11,298 nucleotides of DNA from Candidatus Rifleibacteriota bacterium (lineage in GTDB: Bacteria > Riflebacteria > Ozemobacteria > Ozemobacterales > Ozemobacteraceae). The stretch spans positions 1 through 11,298 of the forward strand of contig JAKJFO010000131.1 in assembly GCA_022704885.1 (NCBI GenBank), given 5' to 3'. Shown here piece after piece: positions 5,129-11,298 of this stretch; the first letter of the stretch is position 1, and each line of letters opens with the position of its first letter. The translations under genes and the position numbers were made by a program. The notes beneath the pieces are model-generated. The model was not told the DNA's origin. It saw nothing but the letters and a program-made list of their open reading frames with translations, and searched no databases.

Positions 5129-7447
5129 ATGAACGGCAAACCTGAGGGCAGCGATTCACTGAGCAGGGAAGAACTTTTTCGCATGTTTGCAGATGAAGCA
5201 TGCCGCGATGGTGTGCTGGAAGAGTTTGAAAAGAAAATGCTTCTCAATGTCGCTCGTTTCCTGCGCATGGAAAATGATGAAGCCGGCAGGATTCTTCAGG
5301 AATCGCACGAGCGTTACGAGCAGGGGTTGCTTGGTGAAAGTCGGCGTTTTGAGCCACGTGCACTGTATTTGCGTGCATTGCAGGGAATATATGCCGATGG
5401 TCAGGTTGATTCAATCGAAGAGCAGATGCTGGCTGGTTTGCGTAAAATGTTCAACATTACACTCGAAGACCATGAAGCAATGCTGAAGACCTTCGCTGTT
5501 CCTGCTGCCATGGTAAAATCAGAGCCATCGCCTGAGGTGCCGGTCGTTTCGTCGCCAGAGTCTTCCATGCCGCAGGAATCCGCTAAGGCAGAAGTTGAGG
5601 TGGCACATAAGCTTGTGTCGCTTTCTCCTGGCAGCACAACCGGACATCTGGCTGAACGCCTTGAATTCAACCGGCAACAGGCCTGGTTCAACGATCAATG
5701 TAACTGGTATCAGATACAGCGCCGCGTTTCTGAGCCAATGGCCCAGAACTGGAACCGCTTTTTGATCGGGCTGCAACAGGGCAGCGAGACGGAAGTGTAT
5801 AACGCACTCGATGCGATTGACGACCTTCTCGGCCCGCTCAACGAGATTCTGCTTGCCGATGTTATGATGGCGCTGGGTGCTATTCGCTGGTCGAGGGTGC
5901 TGCTGAAAACCAGATTTGCAAACGATCGCAATGGGCCGGCGAGAATCTGGCCTCTTGAAAATGTCTATATGCGGCTCTCGATCAAAATGGGGCCGATTCT
6001 TATTTCGATCGATCACCTGCGCATTCGCGAGGGCATCGAAGAGGTGGCTTCTCTGGTTTTTGTTCACCTTCTTGAAGACCTCGCAATGCTAATAGAAAGC
6101 CGACATACAGACCCCATGCCGCATCTTGGTTCGCTTATGCGCATGGTGCTTCGGGTAGCACCAAAGGCAGGTGTTATGCATCGTGCCGCCGACCTGTTAA
6201 AGTTGCTGGCGGCTGATGCAAAACGACAGGGCGGTCTGCCTGCCTACCAGTTCGTTCAGGTCTGTCGCAGTCTCTGTGATGCTGAGCCGCGCAATCACCC
6301 GCTGATCGTTGAAGCCGACCAGGCCATTCTGGCCATCGAACCTGAAGAGAGATTTTTTCCGCAGGACTATCAGACGCCGATGTCGCGGCCTTCTGCAAAC
6401 AAACCTTATGATCCGGCAATGCAGAGACTCGAACGGTTGATTGCCGAAGTTGCCAGAAAAAATGAAACAGAGCAGATGCTGACTGCCGCGCTGGCAAAAA
6501 TAGATCTGTCCATACTCGATGATACAAGGAAAAATGCTGAGAAAAGCGCTGTAGAAAACGGTCTTGACCCTGCTGATTTTATCGAGCGTTACGTCATCGC
6601 CATGATACTGCCACAGCTCACGGATTATCCGCGGCCGGTAATGGCATTTTTCTCGCTTGGCTTTGCCGGCGGCCATCACGAAGAGATGAAGGGCGGCTGG
6701 TGCCATGTCTGGTTAAAAGAGAATGCTAAAAAGGGTCTCCAGATCTGGCCAGATTTTCCGGTGTTCCCGTCGACAGAGCTGCTGTCGCTGCCGTTGTCGG
6801 CCAGTGAGGCGCCTGTGTTAAAAGAAGCCTTGCACAGCTCGGGTGGAGCTTACGATGTCATACTGGTAGACCCCGATCGAAAGAGTGCACGTATCTGGCA
6901 TCAGGTCGGAGATCTAGACCCTACCGGCAACCTGTATCTGGCCGAGCATGATCTGCTGCCGGCCGAAAACAACGCTGAGGCATTGCGTTGTCTCGATGCT
7001 GCTCTCTCTGGTCAGCCATGGCTCTCAGGCGCTTTAATTCAAAAAGGCCTTATCGCCAAGCGCTCAGACGACCGCGCAACTGCCCGCAAATACTTTGCCG
7101 AAGCGCTTTCAGTGCAACCGCACGACCCACACGCTCTTACCCGCATGGGAGTTCTCGAAAAGAACGAGAATCAGCTGGAAAAGTGCGATGAATACCTGAT
7201 CAAATCACTTCACATTCTGCCGGTTCAGCCCTCGGCAATGGTCACTCTTGGCTCTGATATGTTGAGTCGACTGGCCAGCGACGACTCGTCGGCTTTGCCT
7301 TTATGGGATTATTACATTGCCGGCCTGCATGCTCACCGCGGTGATTCGCAGGATTTTCGCGAGATAGCTGGCGTCAGCGAAGGCCTCGACCCGAAACTGG
7401 CACGCAACGCAACTATAGTTCCCGTCGATACGGTATTTTATATCTGA
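5129..7447 (+). CDS. Large cytosolic protein with TerB-like N-terminus and C-terminal TPRs
   Basis: The protein has 772 residues, with no signal peptide or membrane helix. Residues 13-121 hold two related helical, acidic segments of TerB/TerB-like character: 'FADEACRDGVLEEFEKKML' (20-38) and 'GIYADGQVDSIEEQML' (86-101). The D-G-x-(L/V)-(D/E) pattern in each is typical of these alpha-helical domains. A Pro/Ser/Glu-rich linker spans about 122-155, then a long helical middle region I cannot assign. At about 614-712 there are tetratricopeptide repeats: 'ALRCLDAALSGQP', 'ARKYFAEALSVQPHDPHAL' and 'CDEYLIKSLHILPVQPSAM'. TPRs suggest a protein-binding scaffold. The open frame continues upstream to 4994, but that part crosses the promoter, and the AAGGAG site fits ATG 5129. 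The stop overlaps the 3' end of selU by ten bases. The partner is unknown. Confidence 0.8.
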   Translation: MNGKPEGSDSLSREELFRMFADEACRDGVLEEFEKKMLLNVARFLRMENDEAGRILQESHERYEQGLLGESRRFEPRALYLRALQGIYADGQVDSIEEQMLAGLRKMFNITLEDHEAMLKTFAVPAAMVKSEPSPEVPVVSSPESSMPQESAKAEVEVAHKLVSLSPGSTTGHLAERLEFNRQQAWFNDQCNWYQIQRRVSEPMAQNWNRFLIGLQQGSETEVYNALDAIDDLLGPLNEILLADVMMALGAIRWSRVLLKTRFANDRNGPARIWPLENVYMRLSIKMGPILISIDHLRIREGIEEVASLVFVHLLEDLAMLIESRHTDPMPHLGSLMRMVLRVAPKAGVMHRAADLLKLLAADAKRQGGLPAYQFVQVCRSLCDAEPRNHPLIVEADQAILAIEPEERFFPQDYQTPMSRPSANKPYDPAMQRLERLIAEVARKNETEQMLTAALAKIDLSILDDTRKNAEKSAVENGLDPADFIERYVIAMILPQLTDYPRPVMAFFSLGFAGGHHEEMKGGWCHVWLKENAKKGLQIWPDFPVFPSTELLSLPLSASEAPVLKEALHSSGGAYDVILVDPDRKSARIWHQVGDLDPTGNLYLAEHDLLPAENNAEALRCLDAALSGQPWLSGALIQKGLIAKRSDDRATARKYFAEALSVQPHDPHALTRMGVLEKNENQLEKCDEYLIKSLHILPVQPSAMVTLGSDMLSRLASDDSSALPLWDYYIAGLHAHRGDSQDFREIAGVSEGLDPKLARNATIVPVDTVFYI

Positions 7448-8508
7448 CTGGCAGCAGCTGTTTTCTGGTTGTCAGGAATTAGTTGTAAGACTGCCTGTTT
7501 CAGCTTTTTTACGCCATCGTCGAGACCCGTGATGTTTACGCATACCGGATTATCGGGCCTGGTATGCAGATAGAGCGGATCGTAATAATCGACGAGCAGC
7601 CGCCGGATAAGCTCTGGCCAGTCTCTTTGCTCAAGCAGACCCAGCAGTTCAGCAACAACCTGTTTGCCTAGCCTCTCTTTCAAGGCGATGATTGCAGGTT
7701 TGAAAGCTTCAGCCATCGAGTCGCGTGCCGGATAGTCCTGCAGGATTACTTGAATGCGATATTCCAGTGGCGCTTCGACCCAGATGCTGGCGCCTGCGAG
7801 CATGGCCTGATGCAGTCGCTCAGGTATGACCAGTCTGCCAATGTGTTTGCTCTCACCTTCGGCTAAAAGGTATTTATTGCTTTGCAATTGGCCAAGCCTT
7901 TGCCAGAGCGTAGCCTCGAACATTTTCTGGCTGGGCTGGTCGCCGAGTCCAAGAGCGCCAAAAGCACTGCCGCGGTGGTTTGCCAGCCCTTCAAGGTCGA
8001 CGACCGGATAATTTTCATCTATCAGACGTCGCAGCAGCTGAGTTTTTCCGACACCAGTTGGGCCGCGCACTATCAGCATTCTCGCAAAATCGGTTTCGGT
8101 AAAGTAGTTGTTGATATGTCGCCGAAATGCTTTGTGCCCACCAGACAGCTGTAGAGCCGGAATTCCGGCCAGATCGAGAAAGCTGGTAATCGCCAGCGAA
8201 CGCGCACCACCTCGCCAGCAGAAAATTATAGCCGGCGGCGAATCGGGTTCGCGCGCGTCATCGATCTCTTTCAATATCTGCGGGATCCTGGGCGCAACCA
8301 GCTCTATTGCCCGTCGCCGCGCTTCCCGCTGCCCGATCTGGCTATAAATGGTGCCAACTTCTGCACGTTCCACATTATCGAAAATCGGCACATTGATGGC
8401 ACCAGGAATCGTCGTCTCGGCATATTCAGCCGGAGACCGCACATCTACCATTAATGCTCCCCGCTGTTGAAGTTCGAGCGCCTTTTTTACCTCAATGGGT
8501 GCCTGCAC
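7438..8508 (-). CDS. selU: tRNA 2-selenouridine synthase (SelU/MnmH)
   Basis: The protein has 356 residues, close to the 364 of E. coli SelU. An N-terminal rhodanese domain (about 5-135) carries the catalytic cysteine C97 in 'FCWRGGARS'. A C-terminal P-loop ATPase-like domain begins with the Walker A motif 'GPTGVGKT' (149-156). Further family landmarks are 'HRGSAFG' (178-184) and the 'AEGESKHIGR' segment. The enzyme replaces sulfur with selenium at the wobble uridine of tRNAs for Lys, Glu and Gln, through a geranylated intermediate, using selenophosphate from SelD. It starts at GTG 8508, with AGGA seven bases upstream and a well-placed promoter; no ATG fits as well. It is a single-gene unit facing the TerB/TPR gene, with a ten-base overlap of their ends. 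SelD is not in the window. Identification is secure. Confidence 0.95.
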   Translation of the reverse strand: MQAPIEVKKALELQQRGALMVDVRSPAEYAETTIPGAINVPIFDNVERAEVGTIYSQIGQREARRRAIELVAPRIPQILKEIDDAREPDSPPAIIFCWRGGARSLAITSFLDLAGIPALQLSGGHKAFRRHINNYFTETDFARMLIVRGPTGVGKTQLLRRLIDENYPVVDLEGLANHRGSAFGALGLGDQPSQKMFEATLWQRLGQLQSNKYLLAEGESKHIGRLVIPERLHQAMLAGASIWVEAPLEYRIQVILQDYPARDSMAEAFKPAIIALKERLGKQVVAELLGLLEQRDWPELIRRLLVDYYDPLYLHTRPDNPVCVNITGLDDGVKKLKQAVLQLIPDNQKTAAASQI

Positions 8509-8549
8509 AGAATCGTCCTGCTATTTTGAATGTTGTGATACAGCCTTAA

Positions 8550-8578
8550 GTTATAGGCTTATTTAAAGAAATAATCAA
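8550..8578 (-). promoter_or_regulatory. Sigma-70 promoter for selU
   Basis: On the minus strand TTGATT (8573-8578), a 17-bp spacer and TATAAC (8550-8555). Transcription would start near 8543, about 35 bases before the GTG start codon. The surroundings are AT-rich. Confidence 0.6.
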
Positions 8579-8706
8579 ATAGCAAAAGAATCTACTTTAT
8601 GTTTGTTCTGTGAATTTCCGGTTACGGGGGCGTTGTTCTGAGCCTCCCACAATTAAGGCAGCGTCACGCTAAGATCTGACTGTCTCTGTCTTCTCAAATG
8701 AGCTTG

Positions 8707-8749
8707 AACCAGAAAAGCTTCCGGTAATCATTACCAGAAGCTTTTGGTT
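8707..8749 (-). terminator. Hairpin terminator after the GlsB-like gene, possibly bidirectional
   Basis: A near-perfect inverted repeat pairs AAAAGCTTC (8713-8721) with GAAGCTTTT (8737-8745) and GGTAAT (8723-8728) with ATTACC (8730-8735), with one C/A mismatch. Outer AACC/GGTT pairs extend it across a two-base bulge. It begins about 20 bases beyond the stop of the GlsB-like gene. The A- and T-runs form the stem base on both strands, so it could work in either direction. No long separate U-run follows. Confidence 0.6.
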
Positions 8750-8768
8750 GCGTGATGTTACAGAAATC

Positions 8769-9014
8769 TTAGTGGCGAATGACGATTCTCAGACTTAAGA
8801 TCAGAACTATTGCGCCGATAGTTGCGGTCACAACGTTTCCCAGAAAGCCATCAGCCACTGTGAGGCCAAACTTTTTTATCACCAGTCCGCCTATCATTGA
8901 GCCAACGACCCCGACAAGCATAAACTCAAAAAGATCGTTAGCTCCCCCTTCTAAAATTTCCGTTGCGATCCAGCCGGCGATCAATCCTACAAAGATTAAC
9001 CACAAGATATCCAT
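8769..9014 (-). CDS. GlsB/YeaQ/YmgE-family small membrane protein
   Basis: The protein has 81 residues, the usual size for this family (also annotated as transglycosylase-associated protein). It has three hydrophobic segments at about 2-19, 29-48 and 57-78. The glycine-rich motifs are typical: 'GLIAGWIATEIL' at 10-21 and 'LVGVVGSMIGGLV' at 33-45. Members sit in the inner membrane and are linked to general stress (acid, osmotic) responses, but their molecular role is unresolved. The ATG at 9014 has a very strong site, AGGAGG, so high expression is plausible. It is monocistronic: a terminator follows and a 374-bp gene-free region precedes it. Confidence 0.88.
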   Translation of the reverse strand: MDILWLIFVGLIAGWIATEILEGGANDLFEFMLVGVVGSMIGGLVIKKFGLTVADGFLGNVVTATIGAIVLILSLRIVIRH

Positions 9015-9388
9015 ATTCTCCTCCTCGACTTCTCATCGCCGAATTCCAGTAAGAAGAAATGCAGATGCCGACTTTAAATCAGCAGAGGCCTTCAGCTGAT
9101 GCTGGCAGAGGTAGAATTGGGGTATTCGGCAGAGAATGGCAAATAAGATACGCACAGAAACATCAGCGTGCCTGTCAGCATGCCCTTCGCTTGTCAGAAC
9201 TTGTACATTTAGAAAGATTTCTCTTGTGATAAGAATGTATGCATTATGACCGCTGAAGTCAAATCACCAGGGCAACACAGGTCACAGGCTTTTATGTACC
9301 ATCACCGCCTGATTATGTAAAACGCGTCGGGTTTTAAAGATATTACAGGATAGAATCCAGAAATGGGTTTGTCGTATGGCTTTAATTA
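9015..9388. other. Gene-free interval upstream of the GlsB-like gene, with a possible promoter
   Basis: No credible gene is seen in these 374 bp. On the minus strand TTGACT (9257-9262), a 17-bp spacer and TACATT (9234-9239) form a plausible promoter. It would give a leader of about 210 bases for the GlsB-like gene. Within that leader 9078-9083 (ATCAGC) pairs with 9095-9100 (GCTGAT). A six-base stem around 9318-9336 (TAAAAC/GTTTTA) is too weak to call a terminator for the gene ending at 9389. Confidence 0.4.
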
Positions 9389-10378
9389 TTAACTGAAAAT
9401 GCTTTGGGTGACTTTGAGGATTTCATCGACATAGGCCTGACGATCTTTGTGGAAGCGCGGATCGATTTGTAGTGGTATATCAGGCTTTGCCGGGCTTTCG
9501 GCAGTTTTCTGCCAGAACAGGCCGGGCTGTTCTGATTTTTCCAGGCTGCCGATACAGGTGGCTTCGCATGACTGGCAGGCTTTTTCGAAGGCTTCGCGCT
9601 GGTCGGGGTAAACGCCGACAATAAGCTCATATTCGCCGCCAGAACCGAAAAAGAAACCCTGTTGCGGCATGCCGGTCGAATGACAGAAGGCGGCGACATC
9701 CGGGTGTACCGGCACGGCATCTGCGTTTACCGTAATTTTAGCTGATGGATTTACCATGCACAATGTTGCCAGTGTGTTGCGCAGGCCGTCACTGCTGTCC
9801 ATTCCCAGACCGAGAAAAGGCCTGACCCGGCGCATGAAATCGTGATGCAGCTCAAACTTAGCCTGATAAGCCGGGTTTAGCGCCGACAGATTGCCGTCGC
9901 CGAAACTTCCGGTGGCATAGAGTATCAGTCGCTCAGCATCAGTGCTTCTTAAAAGAGGTTCATTGCTGAAAGTGCCGATGGCAGTGCCGACATAACGCCA
10001 GTGTTTTCCGCACGAAGTGTCGCCACCGAGCAGATAACAGCCACTCGCTTTGAGAGCCGAGTTTATGCCTCTCGTCAATTCACTGGCGAAGTGCTCGAAA
10101 TCACGTTCGGGCAAGCCAAGCACTTGCAGAAAAAATGCGGGGTCGGCACCGGCTGCGGCCAGGTCGCTGAGTGTCGCGGCAACCAGGTTCCATCCCAGCT
10201 TCTCGATGTTCGTGGATCTGAAGCCGTCTTCTTCTTCGCAGAATTCGTCGGTAGTTATTGCCAGTCGAGTTGCTCCGATGCTGAAAATTTCGGCATCAGA
10301 CTCGAAAAGCGCGTTATGTTGAGCCGGTGAGCGCTCAAACGCAGCAGCCATAGCCCTTATCGCTTTAAATTCATCCAT
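9389..10378 (-). CDS. ThiL-like protein of the AIR synthase-related (PurM-like) family
   Basis: The protein has 329 residues, about the length of thiamine-monophosphate kinase ThiL. Family landmarks in order are 'ITTDEF' (41-46), 'LGWNLVAATLSDLAAAGADP' (61-80), 'GGDTS' (118-122), 'PLLRS' (141-145), 'ATGSFGDG' (155-162), 'MDSSDGL' (193-199) and 'GSGGEYELI' (245-253). ThiL uses ATP to phosphorylate thiamine phosphate to the cofactor thiamine diphosphate, in the cytosol. Several metal or nucleotide sites differ from canonical ThiL: the early Gly-Asp-Asp motif is replaced by 'FESDAE' (25-30), and the usual GGEDYEL lacks its Asp. True TMP kinase activity is therefore uncertain; another PurM-like phosphotransferase role is possible. 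The ATG at 10378 has GGAG eight bases upstream and a good promoter. No other thiamine gene is nearby. Confidence 0.8.
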   Translation of the reverse strand: MDEFKAIRAMAAAFERSPAQHNALFESDAEIFSIGATRLAITTDEFCEEEDGFRSTNIEKLGWNLVAATLSDLAAAGADPAFFLQVLGLPERDFEHFASELTRGINSALKASGCYLLGGDTSCGKHWRYVGTAIGTFSNEPLLRSTDAERLILYATGSFGDGNLSALNPAYQAKFELHHDFMRRVRPFLGLGMDSSDGLRNTLATLCMVNPSAKITVNADAVPVHPDVAAFCHSTGMPQQGFFFGSGGEYELIVGVYPDQREAFEKACQSCEATCIGSLEKSEQPGLFWQKTAESPAKPDIPLQIDPRFHKDRQAYVDEILKVTQSIFS

Positions 10379-10403
10379 CGGTAAGTCTCCGTTTCATGGC
10401 GTT

Positions 10404-10432
10404 GTTATACAAAAGCTAACTTAAATCTGCAA
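10404..10432 (-). promoter_or_regulatory. Sigma-70 promoter for the ThiL-like gene
   Basis: On the minus strand TTGCAG (10427-10432), a 17-bp spacer and TATAAC (10404-10409). It lies in the 119-bp gap after the lipid-kinase gene and would start transcription near 10397. The ThiL-like gene can therefore be expressed separately from its upstream neighbour. Confidence 0.6.
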
Positions 10433-10497
10433 TGCCTGAAGGCCGAAGCCCTGGAAAGATATTTAATCAATAAGCTCTTAAATAACATAGTGTCAGG

Positions 10498-11298
10498 TCA
10501 ACTACCCAGAAGTGGCAGCAGTCTTGGAACCAGTTCGATGCGTGCGGGTAATCTGCCCTGTGGGTCGCCGTCGTATTCAACTTCGTTGGCCGTGCCGCCT
10601 TCTGCAATCTCTACGCGATTGCAGAATATCGGCTTGAATTCATGGCAGAAAGATCCAGTGTAGACACGTGGCAGCAAAGAAAGCAACCGGAACCGGGATA
10701 TGCCGTGCAGCGCAACGAGATACATTTTGCCATCGTCGGCAGCAATATCGAGTTTTAGTCTTATGCCACTCGCAACAAAAGGATTTTTGCCGACGAAGAT
10801 GTTGTGAACCTGATTGAATCTGTGTTCACAACCGTCTATTCTGAGCCTGAACTGTGGTGGCGAGTAGTTTCTGATTGCGTCGAGCATCGACAGCAGAGTG
10901 CCGATGAAATCGCCGAAACGTTTGCGCAGACCACTGTTTGAGCCGCGCGCAATCGCTGCGCCCAGCCCGAAGTTGGCAGAACAGGAAAAATATCTGGTTA
11001 CCTCACACTCACTGTCAGCAGCTTGATGTGATATCCGGCAAAGATCGATATGACGCGTCCTGCCTTCGAGAATGCGCCCAACTATGACATCGGGGTCGAG
11101 CGACAGGCTGTGAAAGGCACAGAAATCCGGGCTGGTTCCTGTGTATATGATGCCAAATCGACATGGCAGAGCGGGGTTTTGCATAAGAGCGGCCGCTGTT
11201 CCGCTGATTACCTCGTTGATGGTGCCATCACCGCCAACCGCGATTATTGCATCGAAGCCGCGCTTTGCTGCCTCGAAGGCGAGGCGGGTGCCGTCGCC
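10498..11298 (-). CDS. Diacylglycerol kinase family (DagK/YegS-like) lipid kinase, 5' end outside window
   Basis: The open frame continues without a start to the right edge, giving 266 visible residues; the N-terminus (perhaps 30-50 residues) is missing. An internal ATG at 11184 is not the start, because the kinase signature 'AVGGDGTINEVISG' is encoded before it, at about 11200-11241. The nucleotide-binding 'GTGNDF' motif of the family appears as 'TGTSPDFC' (visible residues 53-60). The C-terminus 'EYDGDPQGRLPARIELVP' matches the substrate-side loop, with Asp where the family often has Glu in DGE. Such enzymes phosphorylate diacylglycerol or related lipids at the inner membrane using ATP. The variant motifs suggest a divergent subfamily. 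A stop at 10498 and the promoter-bearing gap separate it from the ThiL-like gene. Confidence 0.88.
   Translation of the reverse strand, partial: GDGTRLAFEAAKRGFDAIIAVGGDGTINEVISGTAAALMQNPALPCRFGIIYTGTSPDFCAFHSLSLDPDVIVGRILEGRTRHIDLCRISHQAADSECEVTRYFSCSANFGLGAAIARGSNSGLRKRFGDFIGTLLSMLDAIRNYSPPQFRLRIDGCEHRFNQVHNIFVGKNPFVASGIRLKLDIAADDGKMYLVALHGISRFRLLSLLPRVYTGSFCHEFKPIFCNRVEIAEGGTANEVEYDGDPQGRLPARIELVPRLLPLLGS

Noticed and set aside
6197..6706. Minus-strand open frame of 169 codons
   Set aside because: It lies wholly antisense to the TerB/TPR gene and shows no domain or start signal.
9389..10378. SelD (selenophosphate synthase) as identity of the PurM-like protein, given selU nearby
   Set aside because: There is no N-terminal Cys/Sec active-site motif, and the LSDLAAAGADP/GGDTS/PLLRS pattern is of ThiL type.
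10440..10465. UUCG-like hairpin (GGGC-TTCG-GCCT on the minus strand) as terminator of the lipid-kinase gene
   Set aside because: The stem is only about five pairs and no U-run follows.

Overview
The window reads as an ordinary chromosomal stretch of a diderm (Gram-negative-type) bacterium. Two proteins look exported or membrane-anchored with domains outside the cytoplasm, Shine-Dalgarno sites are classic (GGAGG, AGGAG), and several upstream regions fit sigma-70 -35/-10 promoters with 17-bp spacers. Nothing fixes the phylum. The gene mix and the odd tandem-repeat module would suit an uncultivated lineage, Riflebacteria-like for example, but that is a guess. No rRNA, tRNA, CRISPR array, transposase or phage gene was seen.

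Layout, left to right. (1) 1-1434, minus strand: a two-gene operon of a secreted menorin/FAM151-type (DUF2181) phosphodiesterase-fold protein and a YmdB-type macrodomain protein whose start codon overlaps the upstream stop; the macrodomain gene runs off the left edge. (2) 1435-1856: a gene-free stretch holding a roughly 211-nt multi-hairpin element, a candidate structured RNA with two GGA hairpins resembling CsrA/RsmA sites. (3) 1857-2510, minus: an unrecognised single-pass membrane-anchored protein. (4) 2585-2718: a compact module of three different tandem repeats bounded by a 7-bp inverted repeat. (5) 2770-4350, plus: a membrane protein fused to a spermidine-synthase-like methyltransferase-fold domain. 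It converges on (6) 4354-4995, minus: a lone SecD periplasmic-head domain on one membrane helix. (7) 5129-7447, plus: a cytosolic TerB-like/TPR protein read divergently from (6), with a very good promoter. It overlaps tail to tail with (8) 7438-8508, minus: tRNA 2-selenouridine synthase (SelU/MnmH) with its own promoter. (9) 8769-9014, minus: a GlsB/YeaQ/YmgE-type small stress membrane protein followed by a hairpin terminator. (10) 9389-10378, minus: a ThiL/AIR-synthase-fold protein with altered metal-site motifs. (11) 10498-11298, minus: a diacylglycerol-kinase-family lipid kinase whose N-terminus lies beyond the right edge.

The genes do not form one pathway. They are mostly single-gene units with alternating orientation. 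The only tightly coupled pair is the FAM151-like/macrodomain operon. SelU implies that the organism uses selenium for tRNA wobble modification; its partner SelD is not in the window. The most unusual items are the bacterial FAM151 homologue next to a macrodomain, the structured element at 1558-1768, the repeat module at 2585-2718 and the orphan SecD head.
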